A stretch of 64,000 nucleotides of DNA from Calonectria ilicicola. Its lineage: Eukaryota > Ascomycota > Sordariomycetes > Hypocreales > Nectriaceae. Below the pieces are notes generated by a model. It did no database searches. It had not been told where the DNA came from and worked only from the letters and a program-made list of their open reading frames with translations. A program made the translations under genes and the position numbers. This document shows, piece after piece, positions 1 to 10,079 of the stretch (position 1 is its first letter; every line of letters begins with the position of its first letter). The DNA is taken from contig CP085832.1 of assembly GCA_020809705.1 (NCBI GenBank), positions 4,402,001-4,466,000 on the forward strand. Reading direction: 5' to 3'.

Positions 1-313
1 AAAAAAATTTAGAAGTTTTATGAAGAAAATATAAGGGCTCATTTCTACCCCGGTTTCTGACCGTGTGCGGCGATTTGTGACATTGTAGGTAGTTTAAACT
101 GCTATTACTACGCTGCTAGCTCAATAGTACTGCAATCGCCCCGCTTTGGGGTGAGGGGAGGTTCGTGTCTCGCAGGTATTCTATTGAGGTGCGATGGCTG
201 TCCAATAACTAGCCATAAACACTGTAGATCATCCCCTTCACTTTTATAAACCTTTAGATCAATAAAAAAGAATCCCCTCTCGCGAAAGCTTGGAGCCTGC
301 CAGCCGTGTTACA
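1..313. other. Left-edge non-coding stretch
   Basis: I see no coding region, RNA gene or repeat here. It is the 3' flank of the small membrane-protein gene that ends at 314 on the minus strand. Confidence 0.4.
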
Positions 314-694
314 TTATTTCAGAAGATTCTTGTCCTCCTCCATGTCCGATTCATTATCGCTATCGTCCAACAGCCCGCGCTGCTGCTCAAGTTCGCGGCT
401 CTCGTCACATGTTCGAGAGTCCTCGCGGTCCTCAGGGGACTTGGCTCCCTTACACCGGCAGTATCCATTGCGCAGGGCGCTTGCGGCCTTGCGATCGAGG
501 TGAAGTTTGACAAGGTAGAAGATGCCTGCCAAGGCGAAAATGATGACGCCGGATCCGAAGATTATTCCAACGATGGCAACTGCGTTGTTATGGCCATGAT
601 AGCTTCTATGGTGACCCCATTTGTGTCTGTGGCGAGCCTCCAGCTCGTTGAGGCCGCCCACGGCGATGGCATTAATGGAACGGAGTGAAGGCAT
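314..694 (-). CDS. Small single-pass membrane protein, unknown function
   Basis: Single-exon reading frame of 126 residues. It has a His-rich N-terminal segment (about residues 22-35), one strong hydrophobic helix (about 38-62, rich in Ile/Val/Gly/Phe), then a basic stop-transfer stretch with KLHLDRK. The cytosolic-type tail contains a Cys-x-Cys and ends very acidic (DDSDNESDMEED). There is no cleavable signal peptide, so a signal-anchor protein is likely. I do not recognise a family. The layout of one helix plus a charged tail is common among uncharacterised ascomycete membrane proteins. The opposite strand is also open over this stretch, but those translations show no comparable organisation. 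Confidence 0.55.
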   Translation of the reverse strand: MPSLRSINAIAVGGLNELEARHRHKWGHHRSYHGHNNAVAIVGIIFGSGVIIFALAGIFYLVKLHLDRKAASALRNGYCRCKGAKSPEDREDSRTCDESRELEQQRGLLDDSDNESDMEEDKNLLK

Positions 695-1465
695 TTTTTG
701 GCCGGGTTGCTGTTCTCAATTCTGTTGATGATGTCGTACAAATTAACGGGGGAGTTTTGTTTATCAACAAAGAGTAATCAACAGTCACGCATGATGACGC
801 GGCGCTCTGGAGGCTGTGCAACACGTGACAAAGAATCCTACTGCATGAAACGCTGGTGATAAGCCCATGCAATCCAAATCGCAAGATGATTGGCTATCGG
901 ATAAGTGATCTGCATCGTGGAATACAAATTTACCGCCAGTTCCGTGGCCTTCGATAATCCTGAGCCTTGTTCGTCTTCAGATTTCCGCCGTGCTAATATT
1001 CATCCAGATGTTCGAACAACCGTTCCCTGTGGCCGAAATACTCATGAAAAGTCAGATAATGGTCTCTTTCGCGATATGATCCTTGATTTGAGGCCGCAGA
1101 TTGTTGCACTTTTGCTAAAAGAGCGCTGGTGGTTAGGATTAAGCACAATCAAAAGCTCAGTTCCTTTTCGACCACCTGATACGCATTTCCAATTATATAA
1201 ATAGACTGTCCAAATTGAAAGAAAGCAATTTGGTTTTATCATAGTAGACCTAAAAAAAGGGTTTCTGGTTACATAAACCCTGCTTTATACTGTAATTGAG
1301 GCAATGGTGGTGAAGACTTTGTGGAGGCTCGACGGCTGATGTTTAGAGAAGTCAACCAAGCTTGCATCCTATTCTCAAAAAATGTCCAGCATCCTTATCT
1401 GCACAATCAATGAATAAGATTAAGATATTGCGTCTATAATTCTTTGGGTCGAACCCCGTCATTAC
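695..1465. other. Intergenic, nothing recognised
   Basis: This lies between the start of the small membrane-protein gene and the 3' end of the GTPase-ZZ gene. A 99-codon plus-strand frame at 905-1204 resembles no family and I do not regard it as a gene. Confidence 0.4.
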
Positions 1466-4104
1466 TTAAAGAAACAACATCTTCAAGGTATGAATTTGGT
1501 CAATAGACTTCTTGCAGCCACCCCCTGTCATTACACACTTCGGACAAATGTCATAATCTTCATTACAATCACAGCAGTCTAAGATTAAAAGTCATGATAC
1601 AAGCACTATTGGATGTACAATATGGGCGGAAGACTCACGAAAATAAACACTGTAGATACCTGCACTGCAAGAATCACACATGAGAGAGAGCTCGCCGGTA
1701 CTGTAGCCGGCCCTAGAGCAGCTGCCCTGTCGACCATTAGTGACATACATTGGATGTCCCGAGGGACACGACAGGCCCTTTCGCCAGCAAGTTTCACATA
1801 GAGCCACAGCGCTAAACTCAGTTTCAGGATGCCCTTCGTTGCAGTCTGCCGGAGATTTGTGTTAATATCCGATCCCAAAATGAGCTTTCCCGTATCATGG
1901 AAGAGAGCTGCTGATTCGAGGACACAAGGTGTTGCAATCATAAGATAAACTTACGATAATATTTATTGATTTGGATGCACCCCAGACAGAAATCGCAGAA
2001 TCCAGGTAAATCAACTGTAGTCCCATTAATTTCGTTACTAAATCAAACACCACTTTTGAACAAAATGGTCATCGCATCAAAAGCTTTTCTTTGGCTTACA
2101 GTTGATCTTTGCCACTGCCCTGCCCTTCTCTTTTGCTTCTAAAACTTGGGTTCTCTTGAACATCGTCTCGTGATAGCGGGAGGCGGCAAGCGCCAATCTA
2201 GATGGAGTCTTGAAGGCATCCATCCAACATTTTGCTCCTTGGATTATTTTTTGTGGAAGATTTCCGGACAAAGCCTTGTCCAGACTTTCAACTGAGAATC
2301 CCGGTAAAGGGGCAGGACGAACGCCCCATTGTAATGAGTGGTTATCGCTGAAATACTTTTCGCCATTGAAAAGAATACAGTTCCGGCAAAAGTCGAGTTC
2401 AACTCCGTTATTGCAATAATCTGTACTCGGTTTAGAATTGAATGGAACGACTGATAAGGAATTTGATGCAGCATCTAGCGAAATGCAGCAATCAATTCAG
2501 GTGGGAACTTACGGAAGTAGAAACCTTCGATATCGGCATGGCAGTCTTCACCATCACAAATCAAATCCAAAGTTGGCCAACGAAGACGGCCGCAGGTTGT
2601 TGCGAGATCCATAAGAGACTCATCTCTGACTAATGTATGGTCTCTGTTCAAACATCCCCGCCCAATGCTCTGACAGGTCTCGCAGTAAGTGGTTCTACAA
2701 ATGCAACAAACTAATTTCAAATTGATATGTCAGCTCTGGGGCGTCTTTGAAAAAAAAAAAAAAAAGTCCGGGGGTCTGATATGGAGTGATCTGAGCTTAC
2801 CGAACTGTACTTTAGCACCGATTGGGATCCGACATGAGTCGCACCAAATGTTCAAACCAGATCTAGTGACTGTGTATGCGTTTTTGTTCCTCCCATTCGG
2901 TCCTTCGCTAAAAAATCCAATACCCTCTTGCTGAATTCCAATGATGGACACCGGAAGAATCCCAGTCGCACTGCAAGCTCTAATCAAATCCGCCACTTCG
3001 CAGGCCTGTTCTTGAAGTTGAATTGACGCCTTGTGTTGTAACTTAGCGATCACTTCATAGCCTCGCTTAAGCTGCTTCCGCTCTTCATCTTTCTTCTTTT
3101 TCTCCACTTCCCTTTGCATCTCTCTTTGAATCCTCTGTTGTTCTTGCAATTCTCGCAGCTTCTGCTTCCGTATTGCTGCCCGGCGTTCTTCTTCCATTTT
3201 CATCTGAGCAATGATCTCTTTGTTTGCCAGGTCATGTTTCTTCATCTCATTTTCGTACACGAGACTGTTCATGGACTTTTGCCTTTTCATAGTTTCTTTG
3301 AAACGATCCGTCTTCGTTGCAGCCTCGGTATCCATTCTGACTTTCAGTTTTCGAAGCCGTTCATTCTGCTCGGCTCCCTCTGCTTGTAGTGACAGTCCAG
3401 CCATGGTTTGAGAAAGAACTTTACCTTCAGCTAGTTCTTTCAGTGCTAATAGCTCAGGAGCTGGGCCCTTTGCGATACGCTCAAGAATTGGGATGAAGCG
3501 TTTATAATCTCTACCCACCCTCTCCAGCTTGGCGCCAGGGTCGATAATATGTTTCCATCCGTCGGCAGATTCTATCAACTCCCTTTCCCGCCTCTTACCA
3601 ATTTCTGTTTGGATGCTATTCCAAAAGGTGGTCACAAGGAGAACCTTCTTGAAATAGTCATCTCCTAGAAGCTTTTTGAATGTTGAAAACATCCGGCGAC
3701 TGGACCCTTGAAGTCTGTTATGAGTGATAGGATGTAATAACAAGATTGCGGTCAACCCTTTTCCATTGTCAAAGCTCTTTTTAACCCAATCTACTAGCTG
3801 TTCGAGAACCTCATAGTCTTGTCTATCGGTGTCGTCAAAACCAGGCGTGTCAGCCAGGTAAATAATACCCGACGGGGTTTGCAGGCGAAAGGTCTGGATG
3901 TCAGAGGTCTCTGATGAGCAGCATTAGCGCCTAACCCCGACTTCACCCTCATACAATGTATCATGAAGATTTGGGCTGTATACCTGATCTAAGAGATCGG
4001 CCAACCTTAGCTCCAATATCTCCTGTTATCCCATTAATGAAGCTGCTTTTCCCCGAGCCAGTGATTCCCATCACAGCTATGGTGCCGATTGTCGGAAAAG
4101 CCAT
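1466..4104 (-). CDS. AIG1/IRG-like P-loop GTPase with coiled coil and four tandem ZZ-like zinc modules
   Basis: Seven-exon model: complement of 1466-1578, 1639-1845, 1955-2014, 2100-2420, 2513-2710, 2801-3910, 3984-4104. The frame stays continuous and gives 709 residues. The G domain has the P-loop GITGSGKS (13-20) and DTPGFDD (61-67); a TTFW segment stands where NKxD would be in Ras-like proteins. A Lys/Glu/Arg-rich coiled coil covers about 220-345. The C-terminus carries four Cys-rich modules: WCDSC...VCCICRTTYCETC (about 397-423), ICDGEDC...HYCNN...FCRNC (461-491), FCDFC...HCNEG...LCETC (589-623) and MCDSCSAGIYSVYF/HCCDCNEDYDICPKC (to 687). The last is a textbook ZZ zinc finger. Every module is cut by a phase-1 intron just before its second half. 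A shorter version stopping at 2077 (590 residues) would result if the intron 2015-2099 were retained. The ZZ part suggests binding to proteins or modified peptides; the cellular role is unknown. Confidence 0.82.
2750..2765. repeat. A16 homopolymer inside an intron
   Basis: A run of 16 A on the plus strand lies within the 2711-2800 intron of the GTPase-ZZ gene. Read on the coding strand it is a T-rich tract upstream of the acceptor. Confidence 0.85.
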
Positions 4105-4981
4105 CTTGAAATTGCTCTTGCAGTTGTCGGCTGTGTGTAGACTATTGTCACAACGAGAGAGAGATTCCCGATTTTCGATGTACCAAGAAGGATTTGTCGG
4201 AGCGACTGAAAGCAAAGGGTAGACTGTTTGGCTCAGAAAGCTTCAGACTTCTCAGCTGCTCTCGCCGCACCAGATCCGAAGCAACTGATTTCACCATGCA
4301 ATGAAAAATTCACTCCTTATTACCATAAGACAAAAGGTGACAATACTCTCGGTCGAATAGTTTCATGAAAAGTCTGGGTCTGATCTACTGTTCCCATCGC
4401 CGTCACTGAATTGACCCTACCAAGGTGTGAAAGTGGCCTTGAGGGGCTGAGTCATGTTTGACACGATGGCGCAAGTCTAGACCAGCCTGTGAAGTGCGCC
4501 TTACTTTGGGCTGAAGTTGTGCCCCTCACAGCCGGACTGAGACAGGCACTTCAGCTGGGCGACTATTGCAATAGCGCTTCATGAGCATTGGTTATAGCCT
4601 CCATTGTGGCGCCAATAGTTCACAATAGCCCCAGACAAGCAAGAAGCGAGCTTTTCAGCCCTACCTGTCAACCGCTTTGTATGCTGTCAGGCGATAAGAG
4701 ATGGTCGATTGTGGCGTCCAACACCATTTACCACGATCGAGGCTGTGCATTCCAGCGAGGCTCTCAGCGGATGCAGCTGTGACATCCATCTGACGGAATG
4801 ATTGCACATATGAAAACCCCTTGCTCCTGCTTTATTTCTCTACTGTGGAAATAAACGTCTTTATAAAAGCACCAAGGACCTTGGACAAGTCTTTGTTGAA
4901 TGATCCTCCTCGTTGTATCCCCGCAGTGAAATTCAACCAGATTTTGTCAATATCAGCTTGAAGCTGATAAAGCACGTCAAA
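4105..4981. promoter_or_regulatory. Shared promoter region of two divergent GTPase genes
   Basis: 877 bp separate the two start codons, so this must hold both promoters. Open frames inside it (minus strand 4832-5032, plus strand 4588-4782) have no recognisable content. I do not see a convincing TATA box or operator. Confidence 0.5.
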
Positions 4982-6471
4982 ATGACGAGCCCAGTAACAG
5001 TCGCGCAAACCTATGAGTAATCGCCTCCTCACCTCTATTTGGATTAATGAAGCATCTGCAAAGTACTAATTAATCGACAGTCCATCGGATACCTATATCG
5101 CCATTATGGGCGTGACAGGAGCTGGCAAAAGTACCTTCATCTCAAGATGCTGCGCTACCGCCGTCGGCTCTGCTTCTGATGGACTGAAGTCATGTATGTG
5201 ATGAATCGGTTGTTCTATGGAGTATCACAGATTTGTTGACCAAGTCTATACCACCAGGCACGCAGGAGGTCACCGTTTACACTTTTAATCACTGTGGTAA
5301 AACCATTCACCTTATCGACACACCCGGATTTGATGATACCTATCGCACGGATAGTGATGTTCTACGAGACCTCGCTTACTTTCTGACGAGTTCATATGGA
5401 AATGGCTACAGATTAAGTGGTATCGTCTACCTCCACCCCATCACGCACACCAGGATGAATGGCACAGCATTCAAAAACCTCCGCACATTCCGCAAGCTTT
5501 GTGGAACCCAAAGCATGTCCTCTACTGTTTTAGCCACGACCATGTGGTCGGGTGTTTCTCCAGACGTGGGTAATGCTCGGGAACGTGAACTTAGCGAGAC
5601 TGCGGAGTTTTGGGGTGACATGATTCGTGAAGGATCAACTGTGTACCGTCATACAGACGATTATAATTCGGCCATGAACATCATTGCCTTTCTAACAAAC
5701 AAGAAGACCAAAACTACTTTAGGTTTGCAAGCCGAAATGGTAGATCAGAAGCTCTCATTGGACCACACCGAGGCTGGTCGCGAAGTTGACAAGGAGATGA
5801 ACAAGCAACGAGAACTCTTTGAGCGCCGCCTCGATAACACACGCAAAGAGCTCCAAGAAGCCATTGACGCCAAGGATGAACAACATGTGAAGGAGGTGAT
5901 GCAAGAGCAGGAAACGTTTGAGGCGAAGCTAGCTGCCATCCAGCAGGGTCGTGAGGAGCTACGTATTAGCATGGAGGCCCTCGTGGCTGAGAAGGAGAAG
6001 AAGCACGAAGAGGAATTAGCACGCATTAGTGAAGAACTGGCTAAATCGCAACAACAGTCCAAGGAGCAGTCGGATGAGTGGCAAAAGTTCCAGGAGCAGG
6101 CAGCAAGGCATCGTCAGCAGGACGAGGTTGAAAACAAGAAACGCGAAGAAGCGCTCGAGGCAGCGAAGGCCCAGGCCGACAACGAGCGCCTGGAACACAT
6201 CCTCACCAAACTCGAGGCCGTCGCAGCAGTTCAAATTCAAGATCAGGCAGCCAAAGAGCGAGAGTCTGAGATGCTGAATGCCGTCGAAGCCGAATGGAAC
6301 CGCAGAGAGTCACAGATGAAGCAGGCATTTGAGGAGCAGGCCAAGTTGCTAGAGAAGCAGAGCCAGATGGCTTATGACAAGCAGACGATGGATGAGTTGC
6401 GGAAGCAGCAGGCACAACTCCAACAGCAGCAGCAAGCCTTTGTGAATGCGCAGCAACAGATGGGCACATAG
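4982..6471 (+). CDS. AIG1/IRG-like P-loop GTPase with long coiled coil; frame continues past its stop
   Basis: Three exons, 4982-5016, 5081-5193 and 5258-6471, give 453 residues. The P-loop is GVTGAGKS (22-29), followed by a GLKSCTQEV switch-like segment (about 46-54) and DTPGFDD (70-76), then a TTMW in the position of G4. This matches the family of the divergent neighbour. From about residue 200 to the end it is Glu/Lys/Gln-rich and strongly predicted as coiled coil, ending in a poly-Gln stretch. Acceptor 5257/5258 was chosen because it restores the conserved SCTQEV. The TAG at 6469 is followed in the same frame by 56 further sense codons, up to TAA at 6640. No zinc modules are present, unlike in the neighbour. 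Its role is unknown; dynamin- or immunity-type GTPases are the nearest functional analogy. Confidence 0.8.
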
Positions 6472-6642
6472 CCGCCGCCATATCAGGAATATCAGCAGCA
6501 AAGCTCCAGTTACTACACGAACCAAGCTAACGGCTCTTACGAGACATCTTCTAGCAGTGCAGCCATTGGCACTGGTGTAGGGTTGGCTACGGGGGCGGCA
6601 CTTACTGGTGCAGCAATGCTGGGCGGCTGTGCGGTGATGTAA
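6472..6642 (+). other. In-frame extension beyond the TAG of the GTPase gene
   Basis: The 56 sense codons after TAG, ended by TAA at 6640-6642, read as a Pro/Tyr/Gln/Ser-rich stretch. A hydrophobic Gly/Ala tail follows (GTGVGLATGAALTGAAML). Composition and frame fit the C-terminus of a coiled-coil GTPase rather than a 3' UTR. It could be the remnant of a longer protein cut by a nonsense change, a readthrough extension, or an exon joined by removal of 6439-6486 (GT...AG, 48 nt, in frame, but with no obvious branch point). Confidence 0.5.
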
Positions 6643-6902
6643 ATATGTTGACAACTACCATTTAATACACCATCCTAAATAATCTTAAATTTTATCATTA
6701 TTTATTTTATTCCTTCGTCCTGACTGGTAAAACGAGATGAGCAATCTTAATCCCCAATATGAACACACTTCGGAGCTAATTCCGGAGTAGAGAATCGCCT
6801 GGCAAGTGTTTCCCGCCTGTCAATTTGGAAAATAGATGCCCGGGAGGACTTAAACTTATGTCAATGCGGTTTATTTATTTATCAAAGGTGACTGATAGTT
6901 CA

Positions 6903-8713
6903 CTACAGCTTTCCTCTTGGACCCTCCTGCTCCTTTTTGGCCTTTTCGACCAGCATCCTGCGCAGAATCTTTCCAGCTGCACTCTTTGGCACTTCATCAA
7001 TGAACCGCACGCCTCCTCTGAGCTTCTTGTGGCTAGCAACTCGCTCACTAAGCCATTCGATTATGCGCCGCCCTGCTGCAGGTGTCGGCTCGACTCCCTT
7101 CTGGAGTACAACATACGCCCTCGGTAGTTCAGTAGCTTGCTCCTTATCATAAACACCAATGACTGCCACATCCTTAATTTCCTCGTGACTAATCAGCACG
7201 CCTTCCAGCTCGGCTGGCGCAACCTGGAACCCCTTGTATTTTATGAGTTCCTTAACGCGATCGGTGATATAAAAGTCACCCTTCTCATCCTGGTAACCAA
7301 CATCTCCGGTCTTGAAATAGCCGTCTTCAGTCATGCAATGTGCTGTTGCTGCACTATTGTTGAAGTAACCCATGAACACATTGGGACCCTTTAACCACAG
7401 CTCACCAACCTGTCCTGCGGGAACTTCCTGTCCGGTCGGTGACATATACTTTGCAACCATGTTGGGAAGTAGTGGGCCAACAGAGCCAATACTCTCGTTC
7501 CATTTGTCCCATACCTGTGTATGTGTCCCAGGAGAAGTCTCTGAAAGACCATAGCCTTGCCGCACCGGTGTCTTGATGCGGTTGTAGACGCTCTCGACCA
7601 GCTCCTTTGTCAACGGGGCTGCGCCTGAACTGAACATTCGGATGGTGCTGAAATCGTATTTTGTAACGATCGGGTCCTTGGCCAGTAGAAGTAACACTGG
7701 AGGCACCACTGTGGAAAACGTGATTTTGTACTCTTGGATATGAGAACAGAACTGTTCCAAGTTGAATTTCTGCATGACGACTAATTCAATGCCGTTATAC
7801 AAGGCCAAATGTAAACAACACACCAGACCTGTTATCATGTCGTTAGTCATCATACTTCAATAGTAACGTAGGGAGAAATACCATAGATGTGATAAAATGG
7901 AACAAAGGCTAACATGCGATCACCCCCATCCCAACTTAGATTTTTACCGTCCGCCGCATGAATCATGAGGATATTGGAGACGATATTTCTGTGGGACAGC
8001 ATCACACCTTTAGGAAGGCCAGTGGTGCCACTGCTGTAGACGAGGAATGCAAGGTCCTTGTTGCCCTTTGTTGGTGTTCGATGCAGTCCCCAGCCGGAAT
8101 CGTGAGTGAGAATCAAGTCCAAGAAATGGGGAAACTTTTCAGTCTTGTCGCTTTCGTCTCCGATCAAGATTATGCACTCGTCCGGGATTCCGACCATTTT
8201 CGCAGCAGCACATGCTGTTGGCAGAAGTGAGGCTTGGGTCACCAGAACTCTGGATTTAGAATCTCTCAGCTGCAGCGCTAGTTCATCGACAGTGTACGCC
8301 GGGTTTGCGGATGTCACAACTCCGCCAGCCCAGAGGGCACCAAAGACAATGGCGGAGGTATCGATACAGTTGGGGCTAAATATAGCCAAAGCATCACCTT
8401 CCTTCCATTGATACACCGACTTCAGAGTTTTCCCGAACGCGATGGAAAACTTCTTCACTTGAGCATAGGTATAGGACCGCTTTGTCACCGCATCTCTATA
8501 AATAACTGTAGCGTGTCAAGATTTGGTAAACGAGCAGTGGTGGTTTAGACTCTAGATACCTTGGTTGTCTGGGAATGGGCGATCAGTCCTCTCAAAAAGC
8601 AACTCCCAAATATTAATATCGGGCACATTTATATCCGGATATCTAGCAGTCTTTAGATCAAACGCCCATACGGTCGTAATCTTGTGGTTAACTTACATCG
8701 ATTTGGTCGGCAT
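6903..8713 (-). CDS. 4-coumarate-CoA-ligase-like acyl-CoA synthetase (AMP-binding)
   Basis: Four exons, complement of 6903-7828, 7882-8493, 8560-8642 and 8697-8713, encode 545 residues, the usual length of the 4CL/firefly-luciferase branch of the ANL superfamily. Visible motifs are the ATP-binding loop YSSGTTGLPKGVMLSH, the FYHIYG segment rebuilt by splicing at 7882/7828, YGLSETSPGT, the hinge region GDFYITDRVKELIKYKGFQ, and PKSAAGKILRR with the catalytic Lys. The enzyme should activate an aryl or acyl acid to its CoA thioester via an acyl-adenylate; the substrate cannot be read from sequence. It ends in GKL, a weak variant of the peroxisomal SKL signal. The 17-nt first exon is supported by a clean GTAAGT donor and by the N-terminal YPDINVPDINIWELLFE segment usual in this group. 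Confidence 0.88.
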
Positions 8714-8806
8714 CTTGGCGTTGTGGGTTGTGTCAGAACCTGAGTACAAGGATGCAAGCTGTGAACATTTGGAATGAGCCTGCCGCCTAAATTTACACGA
8801 AATATT

Positions 8807-8814
8807 CTTATATA
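8807..8814 (-). promoter_or_regulatory. TATA-like box of the acyl-CoA synthetase gene
   Basis: TATATAAG on the minus strand, about 94 bp upstream of the ATG at 8713. The same spacing is seen upstream of three other genes in this window. Confidence 0.4.
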
Positions 8815-10079
8815 ATGAGGAGAGAAACGTCTCAGTATTGAATATCATAACCGAGAGTCTCCATCGAGATCCACTTTGCGACGTGGGCCTGAACGCGGAG
8901 TGGCCCTTGCAAGGCGGGGGAGCCGAGGCACGTCGGAGCCCACTCAACACCTTGTTTCTGTTATCTTCGCATGTACATATTATCTGATGTTGCCCTTGGA
9001 AGTGACAGTAAACACTGATCACAGATAAGAGACGAACGAAGACTGCGGTTTATATGGTTTTAGTTCAGCATTTCCGAGACTATGGCCCTGATACACACCA
9101 GAGATTCTGACTTTGCTCGGTCTTCGGAAATGTACGTTAGTCTGCACAACTTGAATTTGTAACGCACGTTGGTATCTTTAGGTAATTGGTCCCCTCCAAG
9201 GTTTCTCCCTGCTTCCGTATGCCTTTTCCCACTCTCCCCGCAATCGCCCAAACAAAGTCCGACAACACGACGCCCGCAATCAATCCATATTTCTCCCCAC
9301 AATCACAAAACCCACTGGCGTCTTGTTCAGGCGGTGTCATTTTGCGCGGGGATGCGGGGAGAGGAGGTGCCACCCCCGGCCGCACTAGAGAGCTTTTGGT
9401 AACAACGGGAGCTATCCTCGGCTTCTATAACCAGATCTAGATATGCACCACACAACAAAAAAGTATCGACTCATAATTCTCGTGTGGCCGTTGACCCCCC
9501 TCAGCTGACTTCTGTAGAGTGATCTCGATGTGCCAAGAAATCAAGAAAGAGTCATCTTGCATTAAGCCTTGGCGTCTGGGCCCAATCGCTTCGTAGATTC
9601 CTCCTCCCTGCAGGATACTGTGATTTGATGAGTCCTAGGAGCCGCCTCACGTAGTAAATTTTCTACTGAAGCCCCATGACTCGCCACTAGCTACAAGTCG
9701 CTCATTCACCAGCAGTTGTTTTGGTAATTTTGTGGGTCACATCCAATTGCGATTCAAGAAACAGAATATAGCTAAAGAACTTGAGCAACACGAATTACCT
9801 TCAAAACTGCTATATGGACCTTGCTTTTGCTGTTAACCCGTGGCTCACCATTTCCAAATTCCTTAGTTGGGTTTCGGAAACCGCTTTAGAACTGCTAGTT
9901 GTGTGCTTTTCCTTCCTAGACCTAGGACTAACACTGATTGTGTCATCGCCGTTAGAGTTCTAGACGACATAAATAGGGTTTCCTGGAAGGCAAAGCACAG
10001 GATGTTCTGGATCACACACGTTCAGACATCCTAAAGCCTCCCCTTTGGCAGTTGTCGGGATGTAATCAGTACAACCTTC
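8815..10079. other. Intergenic, nothing recognised
   Basis: About 1.3 kb between the acyl-CoA synthetase start and the 3' end of the next minus-strand gene. Short frames here (9060-9440 on both strands, 9781-9963 plus) overlap each other and show no domain or splice logic. Confidence 0.4.

Noticed and set aside
290..688. 132-codon plus-strand frame opposite the small membrane protein
   Set aside because: Antisense shadow. The minus-strand frame shows an organised helix plus charged tail, the plus frame does not, and both cannot be assumed.
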